From Pseudomonas sp. L5B5 (lineage in GTDB: Bacteria > Pseudomonadota > Gammaproteobacteria > Pseudomonadales > Pseudomonadaceae), in assembly GCF_020520285.1 (NCBI RefSeq), contig NZ_CP084742.1:3162001-3226000 (forward strand): a stretch of DNA of 64,000 nt, read 5' to 3'. Positions within the stretch are counted from its first letter, which is position 1; each line of letters starts with the position of its first letter. Both the position numbers and the translations under genes were made by a program. The notes beneath the pieces were generated by a model. The model was not told the origin of the DNA and made no database searches. It saw nothing but the letters and a program-made list of their open reading frames with translations. Of the stretch, positions 1 to 10,003 are shown piece after piece.

Positions 1-561
1 ACCGAAATCACCGAGCAGCTCTGCGGTTTCGCACACCGGCAAGCCGACCACGGCGGAATAACTGCCATTGAGCCCTGCCACAAACACCGCTGCAAGCCCC
101 TGGATCGCATAACTGCCCGCTTTGTCCCGAGGTTCGCCGCTGGCCCAGTAGCGTGTCGCCTCCTGTTCGGCGATCGCTCGGAACCGCACCAGGCTGCGCA
201 CCACCCGAGCCTGACTGCGCTGGCCGTCGAGCAGGGCCACGGCCGTCAGCACCTCATGCTCGCGGCCGGACAGGGCCATGAGCATCGCCAGGGCATCGGC
301 CTGATCCTGCGGTTTGCCAAGAATCCGGCCATCGAGCACCACCGCGGTATCGGCGCCCAGCACGCAGCCTGCGATCCCGCCCAGCGTCGCACGACCGGCC
401 GCGGCCTTGCCACGGGCCAGGCGCTCGACATAAGCAGCAGGGGATTCACCCGCCAGGGGGGTCTCGTCGATGTCCGCGGCAATGACGGTGAACGGCACGC
501 CGATCTGCGTGAGCAACTCACGCCGACGCGGCGAACCGGAAGCGAGGTAGAGCGGATTCAT
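1..561 (-). CDS. maf: Maf-like nucleotide pyrophosphatase, 3' end outside window
   Basis: Maf/YhdE-family house-cleaning enzyme that hydrolyses non-canonical nucleoside triphosphates such as dTTP/UTP-type substrates to the monophosphate in the cytoplasm. The frame starts at an ATG (complement of 559-561) and reads [17 protein letters not shown], the nucleotide-binding N-terminus of the family. [11 protein letters not shown] motif follows near residue 70, and [12 protein letters not shown] near 148, both diagnostic of Maf. 187 codons lie in the window and no stop is reached, against a usual length of about 195-200, so only the last few residues are missing. It sits 43 bp downstream of mreD on the same strand, the usual mreBCD-maf order. 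The subfamily (YhdE or YceF type) cannot be fixed from this alone. Confidence 0.9.
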   Translation of the reverse strand, partial: MNPLYLASGSPRRRELLTQIGVPFTVIAADIDETPLAGESPAAYVERLARGKAAAGRATLGGIAGCVLGADTAVVLDGRILGKPQDQADALAMLMALSGREHEVLTAVALLDGQRSQARVVRSLVRFRAIAEQEATRYWASGEPRDKAGSYAIQGLAAVFVAGLNGSYSAVVGLPVCETAELLGDFG

Positions 562-604
562 CAAGACATCTCCCTGTCCAGGTGCGGGCCAATGCCTGAC
601 CGGC

Positions 605-1096
605 TTAATTGATCTTGAACCGTCGGCGCAAGCCGCGCAGGCCGAAGCTGACCCAGGGCCACAACAAGGCGCTGACCAGGGCAGGAAGGACCACTGCCAG
701 GGTCGGCTGGCGATTGCCGGTCAGGGCGCTGAGCCACAGCTGCATGAGCTGCGCCAGGCCGAGGATCACCAGGATCACCAGGCTCTGCTGCCAAATCGGA
801 AAAATCCGCAGGCGTTGCTGCAAGGACAGCACCAGGAAGGTGATCAGCGTCAGGATCAAGGCGTTCTGCCCCAGCAACGTGCCGTACAGCACATCCATGG
901 CCAATCCCAGGCACCAGGCGGTGACCATCCCCACCTTGTGCGGCAGGGCCAGGCTCCAGAATGCCAGCAGCAAGGCCAACCACAGGGGCCGCAGGATTTC
1001 CATGAACTGAGGCATCGGCGACACGCTGAGCAGCATGCCCACCAGGAACGTCAGCCAGACGATCCAGCCATTACTCGAATAGGTCGTGCCCGCCAT
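605..1096 (-). CDS. mreD: rod shape-determining protein MreD
   Basis: Small inner-membrane protein of the elongasome, the MreBCD-PBP2-RodA complex that directs lateral cell-wall synthesis in rods. The 163 residues are strongly hydrophobic, with about five predicted membrane segments (for example near residues 10-27, 35-52, 60-80 and 100-120) and a basic C-terminus. Length and the N-terminal sequence [18 protein letters not shown] fit Pseudomonas MreD. Its ATG overlaps the stop codon of mreC (TAATG arrangement at 1094-1098), so the two are translationally coupled. Identification rests on context as much as on sequence, because MreD is poorly conserved. Confidence 0.93.
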   Translation of the reverse strand: MAGTTYSSNGWIVWLTFLVGMLLSVSPMPQFMEILRPLWLALLLAFWSLALPHKVGMVTAWCLGLAMDVLYGTLLGQNALILTLITFLVLSLQQRLRIFPIWQQSLVILVILGLAQLMQLWLSALTGNRQPTLAVVLPALVSALLWPWVSFGLRGLRRRFKIN

Positions 1097-2157
1097 TATT
1101 CTCTTCCTCCGGTGGTGGCCGGTGCTGCGGCTGGCGGCTTGGTGGCCGCAGGCTTCACCACAGGTTTATGAACCGGCCTGGCCGGAGCATGGGCCGCGGG
1201 CTTGGCCGGGGTCGCTGGCGCGGCAGCTGGTGCGCTGGCCGGAGCAGCCGCAGGCGCCGCCGTCGGCTTGGCTACCGTGGCCGGCACGACAGGCGCGGCG
1301 GAACCACCTTGCTGGTCGAGGGCCTCCTGGGCCTGGGCCGCATCGTTGGCCCGTTCCTCCGCCGTGCGTGAATCGCTGAACACCAGCAGCAGGTAACGGC
1401 TGCGGTTCAGCGCTGCAGTGGGCACCGCACGAACGATGGCGAACGGTTGGCCGGAATCGTGGATCACCTCCTTGACCGTGGCCACCGGGTAGCCGGCGGG
1501 GAAACGCTGCCCCAGGCCGGAACTGACCAGCAGGTCGCCTTCCTTGATATCCGCGGTATCGGCCACGTGGCGCAGTTCCAGGCGCTCCGGATTGCCAGTA
1601 CCGCTGGCAATGGCGCGCAGGCCGTTGCGATTGACCTGCACGGGAATGCTGTGGGTGGTATCGGTGAGCAGCAGGACGCGTGAAGTGTAGGGCATCAACT
1701 CCACCACCTGGCCCATCAGGCCACGGGCATCGAGCACCGGTTGCCCCAGGAACACGCCATCACGCTCGCCCTTGTTGATCAGGATGCGGTGAGTGAAGGG
1801 GTTGGGGTCCATGCCGATCAATTCGGCCACTTCAACCTTCTCGTTGACCAGCGCCGAAGAGTTGAGCAACTCGCGCAGGCGCACGTTCTGCTCGGTCAGG
1901 GCCGCAAGCTTCTGCAAGCGCCCCTGCAACAGCAGGTTCTCGGTCTGGAGTTTTTCGTTTTCAGCGACCAGTTCGGTGCGACTGCCGAACTGACTGGCCA
2001 CGCCTTGCCACAGGCGCTGCGGCAGATCGGTGATCCAGTACGACTGCATCAGCACCAGCGACATCTGGCTACGCACTGGCTTGAGCAGTGTGAAGCGCGC
2101 GTCGACCACCATCAGTGCGATCGACAGTACGACCAGCACCAGGAGGCGCACGCCCAA
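1096..2157 (-). CDS. mreC: rod shape-determining protein MreC
   Basis: Bitopic periplasmic scaffold of the elongasome that links cytoplasmic MreB to PBP2. The protein has one N-terminal membrane helix (GVRLLVLVVLSIALMVV), a coiled coil around residues 55-90 (ENEKLQTENLLLQGRLQKL), and the paired beta-domains typical of MreC up to about residue 270. A low-complexity Ala/Pro/Lys tail of roughly 75 residues ends the protein, as in other pseudomonads. The coordinates use the first conventional in-frame start, a TTG at 2157. A better ribosome-binding site (GGAGG at 2196-2200) lies 8 nt before an in-frame ATT at 2185-2187, which would add ten residues (reading KPLFAKGPSLGV after the initiator). No ATG, GTG or TTG lies between that ATT and the upstream in-frame stop. 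Confidence 0.93.
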   Translation of the reverse strand: MGVRLLVLVVLSIALMVVDARFTLLKPVRSQMSLVLMQSYWITDLPQRLWQGVASQFGSRTELVAENEKLQTENLLLQGRLQKLAALTEQNVRLRELLNSSALVNEKVEVAELIGMDPNPFTHRILINKGERDGVFLGQPVLDARGLMGQVVELMPYTSRVLLLTDTTHSIPVQVNRNGLRAIASGTGNPERLELRHVADTADIKEGDLLVSSGLGQRFPAGYPVATVKEVIHDSGQPFAIVRAVPTAALNRSRYLLLVFSDSRTAEERANDAAQAQEALDQQGGSAAPVVPATVAKPTAAPAAAPASAPAAAPATPAKPAAHAPARPVHKPVVKPAATKPPAAAPATTGGRE

Positions 2158-2328
2158 TGAGGGGCCTTTGGCGAAAAGCGGTTTAATAGGCCGCTCCTCC
2201 CAGGCAAATGTTGTGTCTATTCATAAGGCATCGAACCGGCCTGGATACGATTGACAGAAGATAAACGCGACAGGCAGCACTGCAAAGTGCTGCCTGTGAG
2301 CGCAACAGCATAGATGCCCGCAGCGAAG
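2158..2328. other. mreB-mreC intergenic segment with hairpin
   Basis: Gap between mreB and mreC, both on the minus strand. It holds the inverted repeat GGCAGCACTGCAAAGTGCTGCC near 2273-2294 in its middle, with no following T-run, so it looks more like an attenuating or mRNA-stabilising hairpin than a strong terminator. The mreC ribosome-binding site GGAGG lies at 2196-2200. No additional gene is visible. Confidence 0.5.
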
Positions 2329-3577
<1,249 letters not shown>

Positions 3578-3865
3578 ATGGCGCTTGAACGCTCCGATGT
3601 GGAAAAAATCGCTCATTTGGCCAGCATCAAGCTCAATGAAGGCGATCTTCCACACATCACCTCCGCCCTGAACAGCATTCTGGGGCTGGTGGATGAAATG
3701 CAGGCAGTCGATACCGACGGTATCGAGCCCCTGGCCCACCCCCTGGAAGCCAGCCAGCGCCTGCGCGCAGACGTTGTGACCGAGTCCAATCATCGCGAGG
3801 CCTACCAGTCCATCGCGCCAGCGGTCGAAAACGGCCTGTACCTGGTTCCGAAAGTCATCGACTAA
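3578..3865 (+). CDS. gatC: Asp/Glu-tRNA amidotransferase subunit GatC
   Basis: Small subunit of the heterotrimeric GatCAB amidotransferase, which converts misacylated Glu-tRNA(Gln) and Asp-tRNA(Asn) to the correct amide forms. GatC wraps around GatA and stabilises it. The 95 residues begin [19 protein letters not shown], the conserved GatC start, and contain the family motif [11 protein letters not shown] near residue 48. It begins a tight gatC-gatA-gatB operon, 16 bp ahead of gatA. Confidence 0.97.
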   Translation: MALERSDVEKIAHLASIKLNEGDLPHITSALNSILGLVDEMQAVDTDGIEPLAHPLEASQRLRADVVTESNHREAYQSIAPAVENGLYLVPKVID

Positions 3866-3881
3866 AGGGAAAGAGCCTGCA

Positions 3882-5333
3882 ATGCACCACATGACCCTGG
3901 CCGAGATCGCCCGCGGACTCGCCGACAAGAAATTCTCCTCCGAAGAACTGACCCGGACCCTGCTGGCTCGCATCGCCCAGCTCGACCCGCAGATCAACAG
4001 CTTCATCAGCCTCACCGAAGACCTGGCACTGTCCCAGGCCAAGGCTGCCGACGCCCGTCGCGCCAACGGCGAGAGTGGCGCCCTGCTGGGCGCGCCGATC
4101 GGCCACAAGGACCTGTTCTGCACCCAGGGCATCCGCACCAGCTGTGGCTCGAAGATGCTCGACAACTTCAAGGCGCCCTACGATGCCACCGTGGTCTCCC
4201 GCCTGGCTGCCGCCGGCACCGTGACCCTGGGCAAGACCAACATGGACGAGTTCGCCATGGGCTCGGCCAACGAGTCGAGCTGGTACGGCGCGGTGAAGAA
4301 CCCGTGGAACCTGGAACATGTACCGGGCGGTTCGTCCGGTGGTTCCGCCGCAGCCGTTGCCGCTCGCCTGTTGCCTGCCGCCACGGCCACCGATACCGGT
4401 GGTTCGATTCGCCAGCCTGCGGCCTTCACCAACCTCACCGGCTTGAAACCGACCTACGGGCGTGTTTCCCGCTGGGGCATGATTGCCTACGCCTCCAGCC
4501 TCGACCAGGGCGGCCCCCTGGCACGTACCGCCGAAGACTGCGCGATCCTGCTGCAAGGCATGGCCGGCTTCGACCCGAACGACTCCACCAGCATCGATGA
4601 ACCGGTCCCGGACTACAGCGCCGGCCTCAATGGCTCGTTGCAGGGCCTGCGCATCGGCGTGCCGAAGGAATACTTCAGCGCCGGCCTCGACCCGCGCATT
4701 GCCGACCTGATCCATGCCAGCATCAAGGAGCTGGAAAAGCTCGGTGCGGTGATCAAGGACATCAGCCTGCCGAACATGCAGCACGCGATTCCTGCCTACT
4801 ACGTGATCGCCCCGGCGGAAGCCTCTTCCAACCTCTCGCGTTTCGACGGCGTGCGCTTCGGCTACCGCTGCGAGAACCCGGAAAACCTCGAGGACCTGTA
4901 CAAGCGCTCCCGTGGCGAAGGCTTTGGCAGCGAAGTGCAGCGCCGGATCATGGTCGGCGCCTATGCGCTGTCCGCCGGCTACTACGATGCCTACTACCTC
5001 AAGGCGCAGAAGATCCGCCGCCTGGTGAAAAACGACTTCATGACCGCGTTCAACGAAGTCGACGTCATCCTCGGCCCGACCACGCCCAACCCGGCCTGGA
5101 AGCTCGGTGCCAAGAACAGCGACCCGATCGCTGCGTACCTGGAAGACGTCTACACCATCACCGCCAACCTCGCCGGCCTGCCGGGCCTGTCGATGCCGGC
5201 CGGTTTCGTCGACGGCTTGCCGGTCGGCGTGCAACTGCTCGCCCCGTACTTCCAGGAAGGCCGCTTGCTCAACGTTGCGCACCAGTATCAGCTGAACACT
5301 GACTGGCACACCCGCACCCCAACCGGCTTCTGA
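3882..5333 (+). CDS. gatA: Asp/Glu-tRNA amidotransferase subunit GatA (amidase)
   Basis: Glutaminase/amidase subunit of GatCAB, which releases ammonia from glutamine and channels it to GatB. The amidase-signature Ser-cisSer-Lys triad is visible: the lysine in GHKDLFC near residue 77, the glycine/serine-rich [15 protein letters not shown] near 150, and the nucleophile region [12 protein letters not shown] near 172. At 483 aa it is full length. The start [13 protein letters not shown] at 3882 is used. A second ATG three codons later is possible. It is followed 10 bp later by gatB. Confidence 0.98.
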   Translation: MHHMTLAEIARGLADKKFSSEELTRTLLARIAQLDPQINSFISLTEDLALSQAKAADARRANGESGALLGAPIGHKDLFCTQGIRTSCGSKMLDNFKAPYDATVVSRLAAAGTVTLGKTNMDEFAMGSANESSWYGAVKNPWNLEHVPGGSSGGSAAAVAARLLPAATATDTGGSIRQPAAFTNLTGLKPTYGRVSRWGMIAYASSLDQGGPLARTAEDCAILLQGMAGFDPNDSTSIDEPVPDYSAGLNGSLQGLRIGVPKEYFSAGLDPRIADLIHASIKELEKLGAVIKDISLPNMQHAIPAYYVIAPAEASSNLSRFDGVRFGYRCENPENLEDLYKRSRGEGFGSEVQRRIMVGAYALSAGYYDAYYLKAQKIRRLVKNDFMTAFNEVDVILGPTTPNPAWKLGAKNSDPIAAYLEDVYTITANLAGLPGLSMPAGFVDGLPVGVQLLAPYFQEGRLLNVAHQYQLNTDWHTRTPTGF

Positions 5334-5343
5334 GGAGACACAC

Positions 5344-6789
5344 ATGCAATGGGAAGTCGTGATCGGGCTGGAGATTCATACCCAGCTCACCACTCAATCG
5401 AAGATTTTCTCCGGTAGCTCCACCGCCTTCGGTGCCGAGCCCAACACCCAGGCCAGCCTGATCGACCTGGGCATGCCCGGCGTGCTGCCGGTGCTGAACC
5501 AGGAAGCGGTGCGCATGGCAGTGATGTTCGGTCTGGCGGTCGACGCCGAGATCGGCCAGCACAACGTGTTCGCCCGCAAGAACTACTTCTACCCGGACCT
5601 GCCCAAGGGCTACCAGATCAGCCAGATGGAACTGCCGATCGTCGGCAAGGGCCACCTGGACATCCCCCTGGAAGACGGCACGATGAAACGTGTCGGGATC
5701 ACCCGCGCGCACCTGGAAGAAGACGCCGGCAAGAGCCTGCACGAAGAGTTCAACGGTGCCACCGGCATCGACCTGAACCGTGCCGGCACGCCGCTGCTGG
5801 AAATCGTCTCCGAGCCTGACATGCGCAACGCCAAGGAAGCCGTGGCCTACGTCAAGGCGATCCACGCCCTGGTGCGCTACCTGGGCATCTGCGACGGCAA
5901 CATGGCCGAAGGCTCCCTGCGTTGCGACTGCAACGTCTCGGTCCGTCCCAAGGGCCAGGTCGAGTTTGGCACCCGCTGCGAGATCAAGAACGTCAACTCG
6001 TTCCGCTTCATCGAGAAGGCCATCAACACCGAGATCCGTCGTCAGATCGAGCTGATCGAGGACGGCGGCAAGGTGATCCAACAGACCCGCCTGTACGACC
6101 CGAACAAGGACGAAACCCGTCCGATGCGCAGCAAGGAAGAAGCCAACGACTACCGTTACTTCCCCGACCCCGACCTGCTGCCCGTGGTCATCGAGGATTC
6201 CTTCCTCGACCAGGTGCGCGCCACCCTGCCTGAGCTGCCACCGCAGAAGCGCGAGCGCTTCCAGGAACAGTTCGGCCTGTCGGTCTACGACGCCAGCGTC
6301 CTGGCCACCAGCCGCGAGCAGGCGGACTACTTCGAGAAGGTCGCCAGCATCGCCGGTGACGCCAAGCTCGCCGCCAACTGGGTCATGGTCGAACTGGGCA
6401 GCCTGCTGAACAAGCAGGGCCTGGAAATCGACGAAGCCCCGGTCTCGGCCGAACAGCTGGGCGGCATGCTCCTGCGGATCAAGGACAACACCATCTCCGG
6501 CAAGATCGCCAAGACCGTGTTCGAAGCCATGGCCAACGGCGAAGGCAATGCCGACGAGATCATCGACAAGCGCGGCCTCAAGCAGGTTACCGACAGCGGC
6601 GCGATCTCGGCGGTGCTGGACGAAATGCTCGCTGCCAACGCCGAACAGGTCGAACAGTACCGTGCCGCCGACGAGGCCAAGCGCGGCAAGATGTTCGGCT
6701 TCTTCGTCGGCCAGGCGATGAAAGCGTCCAAGGGCAAGGCCAACCCGCAGCAAGTCAACGAACTGCTCAAAAGCAAGCTCGAAGGCTGA
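5344..6789 (+). CDS. gatB: Asp/Glu-tRNA amidotransferase subunit GatB
   Basis: Kinase/transamidase subunit of GatCAB. It activates the misacylated tRNA carboxylate with ATP and transfers ammonia supplied by GatA. The N-terminal catalytic domain carries [13 protein letters not shown] at the start, [16 protein letters not shown] sequence (here [16 protein letters not shown]) near residue 118, and [16 protein letters not shown] near 145. The C-terminal half holds the helical and YqeY-like tRNA-binding tail ([13 protein letters not shown]). 481 aa, full length. Long antisense open frames across this gene are codon-bias shadows. Confidence 0.98.
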   Translation: MQWEVVIGLEIHTQLTTQSKIFSGSSTAFGAEPNTQASLIDLGMPGVLPVLNQEAVRMAVMFGLAVDAEIGQHNVFARKNYFYPDLPKGYQISQMELPIVGKGHLDIPLEDGTMKRVGITRAHLEEDAGKSLHEEFNGATGIDLNRAGTPLLEIVSEPDMRNAKEAVAYVKAIHALVRYLGICDGNMAEGSLRCDCNVSVRPKGQVEFGTRCEIKNVNSFRFIEKAINTEIRRQIELIEDGGKVIQQTRLYDPNKDETRPMRSKEEANDYRYFPDPDLLPVVIEDSFLDQVRATLPELPPQKRERFQEQFGLSVYDASVLATSREQADYFEKVASIAGDAKLAANWVMVELGSLLNKQGLEIDEAPVSAEQLGGMLLRIKDNTISGKIAKTVFEAMANGEGNADEIIDKRGLKQVTDSGAISAVLDEMLAANAEQVEQYRAADEAKRGKMFGFFVGQAMKASKGKANPQQVNELLKSKLEG

Positions 6790-6796
6790 CCGGGAC

Positions 6797-7279
6797 ATGA
6801 AGCCGTGGCTTGCCAGTCGAAACGAGGTCTGCGTACCGCCGTCTTCACTGGCAAGCCCGTCTCCCCCATCGGGGGCCGCCACCCAGCGCCCAAGGCGCTT
6901 GTCCATGCCGTCCCTGCTCGGCGCCTGCGCCCTGTTCGCCCTGCTCGGCGGTTGCTCCAGCAACCACCTGATCGACCCTCGGGGTTATGACGAGACAGGC
7001 ACCGCCTCCTACTACGGCTCCCGTCATCACGGCAAACGCACCGCCAGTGGCGAAGCCTTCGACCAGCACGGGCTTACCGCCGCCCATCGGCAATTGCCCT
7101 TCGGCACCCGCGTGCAAGTCACCAACCTGGCCAACGACAAGAGCGTCGTGGTCCGCATCAACGATCGAGGCCCGCACACCCGCGGCCGCCTGATCGACCT
7201 CTCCCGCAGTGCCGCCCAGCAGTTGGACATGCTGCGCAGCGGAACCGCGAAAGTACGCATCCAAGCCCTCAGCGACTGA
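6797..7279 (+). CDS. RlpA-like septal ring lipoprotein (double-psi beta-barrel)
   Basis: Probable outer-membrane lipoprotein of the RlpA family, whose characterised Pseudomonas member is a lytic transglycosylase acting on peptidoglycan lacking stem peptides. A lipobox LLGGC lies near residue 52 (from the 6797 start). The double-psi barrel runs from [19 protein letters not shown] to the catalytic-type segment [17 protein letters not shown]. There is no C-terminal SPOR domain, so this is the short form. The start is uncertain: the ATG at 6797 lies 7 bp after gatB, but the signal peptide would be better proportioned from 6905 ([14 protein letters not shown]) or a nearby TTG at 6899. Co-transcription with gatCAB is likely. 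Confidence 0.8.
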   Translation: MKPWLASRNEVCVPPSSLASPSPPSGAATQRPRRLSMPSLLGACALFALLGGCSSNHLIDPRGYDETGTASYYGSRHHGKRTASGEAFDQHGLTAAHRQLPFGTRVQVTNLANDKSVVVRINDRGPHTRGRLIDLSRSAAQQLDMLRSGTAKVRIQALSD

Positions 7280-7313
7280 CTCCCGGAGCCCAGCCATTAC
7301 TGCCTTCGCCGAA

Positions 7314-8393
7314 TTGCCCCTGCTCAGCCTGATCCAGCTCATCAGCGGCCTGCTGATGCTGATTGCCGGTGCCGAGTTGCTGGTGCGCGCCGCAGTCCGC
7401 CTGGTGGTAGGCCTGCATGTGCGACCGCTGATCATTGGCCTGACCATCGTCGCCTTCGGCAGCAGCGCACCGCAGATGGCCATCAGCCTGCAAGCGACGC
7501 TGGGTGGCAGCACCGACATTGCCGTCGGCAGCGTGATCGGCAGCAGCATCTTCAACATCCTGGTGACCCTGGGCCTGTCGGCGCTGATCATTCCACTGCG
7601 AGTTTCCCGGCAACTGGTACGCCTGGACATTCCACTGATGATCGGCGCCAGCCTGCTGGTGTTCGTCCTTGCCTACAACGAGCACCTGGGCCCGTTCGAC
7701 GGCGCGATCCTGCTGGGGGCGCTGGTGCTGTACCTGGCTCTGCTGTCGCGCCAGTCCCGCCACGCCACCCGCCTGCACCCTCCAGTACCGCAAGCGCGCA
7801 GACACCCGGCGCCCTGGCTCGCCAGCCTGCTGCTGATCCTCTTCGGCCTGGGCCTGCTGGTGTTCGCCGGGCACCTGCTGCTAGGCGCGGCGATCACGGT
7901 GGCCGATGACCTGGGCCTGTCGGAGCGAGTCATCGGCCTGACGGTGATCGCCGTCAGCACCTCGTTGCCACAGCTGGCCACCTCGCTGCTGGCGGCCCTG
8001 CGCGGCCAGCGTGACATCGCCGTGGGCAACGTGATCGGCAGCAATCTGTTCAACCTGCTGGGGGTCCTGGGGTTTACCGCACTGGTAGCGCCAACGCCGC
8101 TGTCGGTCTCACCCAATGCCCTGGATTTCGACCTGCCGGTACTGCTCGGTGTCGCCATCCTGTGCCTGCCGGTGTTCTATTCCGGCTACCGCGTGACCCG
8201 GGCCGAGGGCCTGCTGTTTCTCTGCCTGTACCTGGCCTACGGGCTGCACGTGATGTCCTTCACCACCGGCATGCCCCTGGCGGGCAAGCTGGAGCACCTG
8301 ATGCTGTTTTTCGTCCTGCCAGCGCTGGTGGCGTTCCTGCTGTTCAGTTCGCTTCGGGCCTGGCGCCGCCAACACAAGAAGGAAATGCCATGA
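7314..8393 (+). CDS. CaCA-family (YrbG-like) cation exchanger
   Basis: Integral inner-membrane antiporter of the sodium/calcium exchanger superfamily, with two inverted halves of about five helices each and the paired alpha-repeats. Alpha-1 reads AFGSSAPQMAIS...GSVIGSSIFNI and alpha-2 reads AVSTSLPQLATS...GNVIGSNLFNL. In the usual alpha motif GTSLPE the glutamate is a Ca ligand. Here both repeats carry glutamine instead, and alpha-1 also has Ser for the usual Asn, so the transported ion may not be Ca. The start is unclear: TTG at 7314 is the first conventional codon after rlpA, but GGAG at 7285-7288 lies 7 nt before an in-frame ATT at 7296. Its stop overlaps the next gene's ATG (ATGA). Confidence 0.8.
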   Translation: MPLLSLIQLISGLLMLIAGAELLVRAAVRLVVGLHVRPLIIGLTIVAFGSSAPQMAISLQATLGGSTDIAVGSVIGSSIFNILVTLGLSALIIPLRVSRQLVRLDIPLMIGASLLVFVLAYNEHLGPFDGAILLGALVLYLALLSRQSRHATRLHPPVPQARRHPAPWLASLLLILFGLGLLVFAGHLLLGAAITVADDLGLSERVIGLTVIAVSTSLPQLATSLLAALRGQRDIAVGNVIGSNLFNLLGVLGFTALVAPTPLSVSPNALDFDLPVLLGVAILCLPVFYSGYRVTRAEGLLFLCLYLAYGLHVMSFTTGMPLAGKLEHLMLFFVLPALVAFLLFSSLRAWRRQHKKEMP

Positions 8394-8770
8394 GCGAGAA
8401 CAACAAAAGCGGCCTGCACATGCGACGCCAAGTCATGGGCGATGCCTTCGTCGACCGCGCCCTGGGCAACGCCACCGAGTTCACCCAGCCCTTGCAGGAT
8501 TTCGTCAACGAGCATGCCTGGGGTGGCGTCTGGAACCGCGAAGGCCTGCCGCTCAAGACCCGCAGCCTGATCACCCTGGCGGCCCTGACGGCACTCAAGT
8601 GTCCACAGGAGCTCAAGGGCCACGTGCGCGGCGCCCTGAACAACGGCTGCACAGTCGAGGAGATCCGCGAGGCGTTGCTGCATTGCGCGGTGTACGCCGG
8701 CGTGCCGGCGGCCATCGACGCCTTTCGCGCCGCCCAGGAAGTGATCGACACCTACCAGCCGGCTCAGTGA
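8390..8770 (+). CDS. carboxymuconolactone decarboxylase family protein
   Basis: A 126-residue cytoplasmic protein of the CMD/PcaC fold. The segment MRRQVMGDAFVDRALGNATEF, then HAWGGVWNREGLPLKTRSLITLAALTAL and ELKGHVRGALNNGCTVEEIREALLHCAVYAGVPAA match the 4-carboxymuconolactone decarboxylase pattern well. There are no other protocatechuate-pathway genes nearby and no AhpD-type CxxC pair, so a role in aromatic catabolism should not be assumed. It is translationally coupled to the exchanger gene (ATG overlaps its TGA), and both may be expressed with rlpA. Confidence 0.8.
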   Translation: MSENNKSGLHMRRQVMGDAFVDRALGNATEFTQPLQDFVNEHAWGGVWNREGLPLKTRSLITLAALTALKCPQELKGHVRGALNNGCTVEEIREALLHCAVYAGVPAAIDAFRAAQEVIDTYQPAQ

Positions 8771-8810
8771 AGCGCCTCGCCGGCCGCTCCAGCGTGCCGG
8801 CGACCTCCTC

Positions 8811-9752
8811 CTAGATCCATCCTCCCCACTGCAGCAGGAAGATCCCGATATTGGTGGTCACCGCCGCCATCACGGTGGTGATCACGATGATCGCTGCCGC
8901 CAGTTCATGGTTGCCATTGGCCGCCCGGGCCATGACGAAGCTCGCCGCCGCGGTAGGGCTGCCGAAGTACAGGAACAGGATCCCCAGCTCCGCCCCCCGA
9001 AACCCGCATGACCAGGCGCCAAAGGTCGCCAGGGCCGGCAGGCTGATCATCTTCATCAGGCTGGAGCCGATGGCCAGTCGGCCACTGTTGCGCAGGGCCG
9101 CCATGGACAAGGTGCCCCCGATGCAGATCAGCGCCAGGGGCAGGGTCATCTGTGCCAGGTACTGGCCCGACGTCTCGAGCCAGCCGGGCAAGCCGATCTG
9201 CCAGTAGGCGAACGGTCCGGCCACCAGCACGCTGACAATCAGCGGGTTGCTGATGACGTTCTTGAAGATGCTCCAGGGATCGGACTTGATCACCGGGCTG
9301 TAGACCGCCAGGACGATGGTCGACAAGGTGTTGTAGAAAAGAATCACCAGTGCCGCCAGCACCGCCCCCAGGGAAATGCCGTAGCTGCCATACATGCTGG
9401 CCGCCAGGGCCAGGCCGATGATCGCGTTGTTACCGCGAAACGCGCCCTGGGTATAGATGCCGCGATCTTCCCGTGGACAACGCCAGATCGCCCACAGCCA
9501 GGCCAGGGCGAAACACGCCAGGGTGGCCAGCGAGAAGTAGATCAGCACACCGGGCTGGAGCGACGAGCGCAGGTCGGCGTGGACTATCCCCAGAAATAGC
9601 AGCGCCGGCATGGTGACGTTGAACACCAGGGACGACGCGGTGTGGATGAAGTTGTCGTTGATCCACCCCACCCGCTTGAGTATCAGGCCAAGGAACAGCA
9701 TGGCGAAGACGGGCGCGGTGATCGTCAGCGTTTCGAGAAAGATGGCCAGCAT
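8811..9752 (-). CDS. AEC-family (auxin efflux carrier-like) transporter
   Basis: Predicted inner-membrane permease with about ten membrane segments in two five-helix bundles, starting MLAIFLETLTITAPVFAMLFLGLILKRVGW, a typical AEC N-terminus. FRGNNAIIGLALAASMYG near residue 103 contains the conserved central NN motif of the family, and a long hydrophobic C-terminal half follows. Bacterial AEC proteins move organic acids such as malate or malonate, but nothing here shows the substrate. It stands alone, convergent with the carboxymuconolactone decarboxylase-like gene. No strong ribosome-binding site is visible before the ATG. Confidence 0.85.
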   Translation of the reverse strand: MLAIFLETLTITAPVFAMLFLGLILKRVGWINDNFIHTASSLVFNVTMPALLFLGIVHADLRSSLQPGVLIYFSLATLACFALAWLWAIWRCPREDRGIYTQGAFRGNNAIIGLALAASMYGSYGISLGAVLAALVILFYNTLSTIVLAVYSPVIKSDPWSIFKNVISNPLIVSVLVAGPFAYWQIGLPGWLETSGQYLAQMTLPLALICIGGTLSMAALRNSGRLAIGSSLMKMISLPALATFGAWSCGFRGAELGILFLYFGSPTAAASFVMARAANGNHELAAAIIVITTVMAAVTTNIGIFLLQWGGWI

Positions 9753-9911
9753 GGGCGGGTGGACCTTGAGCCTGTCGTTAGGTGGCTAATGGTAATCCAA
9801 TCATCTTGCGATCGCTCGAGGACCTCGCCGCCAATCCTTGGGCCAGAGGCCTCGCCGGGCCCCCTCCTCCGAATGGATCGAAAAAACACCATGCCCTGGA
9901 ACATTCCCGGC

Positions 9912-9964
9912 TTGACGGGGAATGATTTTCGTTTATTCTCAATTTTAACTGTATATACATACAG
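9912..9964 (+). promoter_or_regulatory. promoter with LexA-type SOS box
   Basis: A sigma70-like promoter reads TTGACG (9912-9917), a 16-nt spacer, then TATTCT (9934-9939). Ten bases further is CTGTATATACATACAG (9949-9964), a perfect match to the LexA pattern CTG(T)-N8-(A)CAG with an alternating AT core. LexA bound there would block the start region. It lies 39 bp before the ATG of the phospholipase-like gene. No other LexA-like box was seen in the window. The rest of the gap from 9753 to 9911 holds nothing recognised. Confidence 0.65.
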
Positions 9965-10003
9965 TTAAATACAAATAATTCATGACATATCAAGGAGCTA
10001 GAA

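Noticed and set aside
5269..6963. 564-codon minus-strand open frame over gatB
   Set aside because: Antisense shadow of a conserved gene, with no ribosome-binding site or domain.
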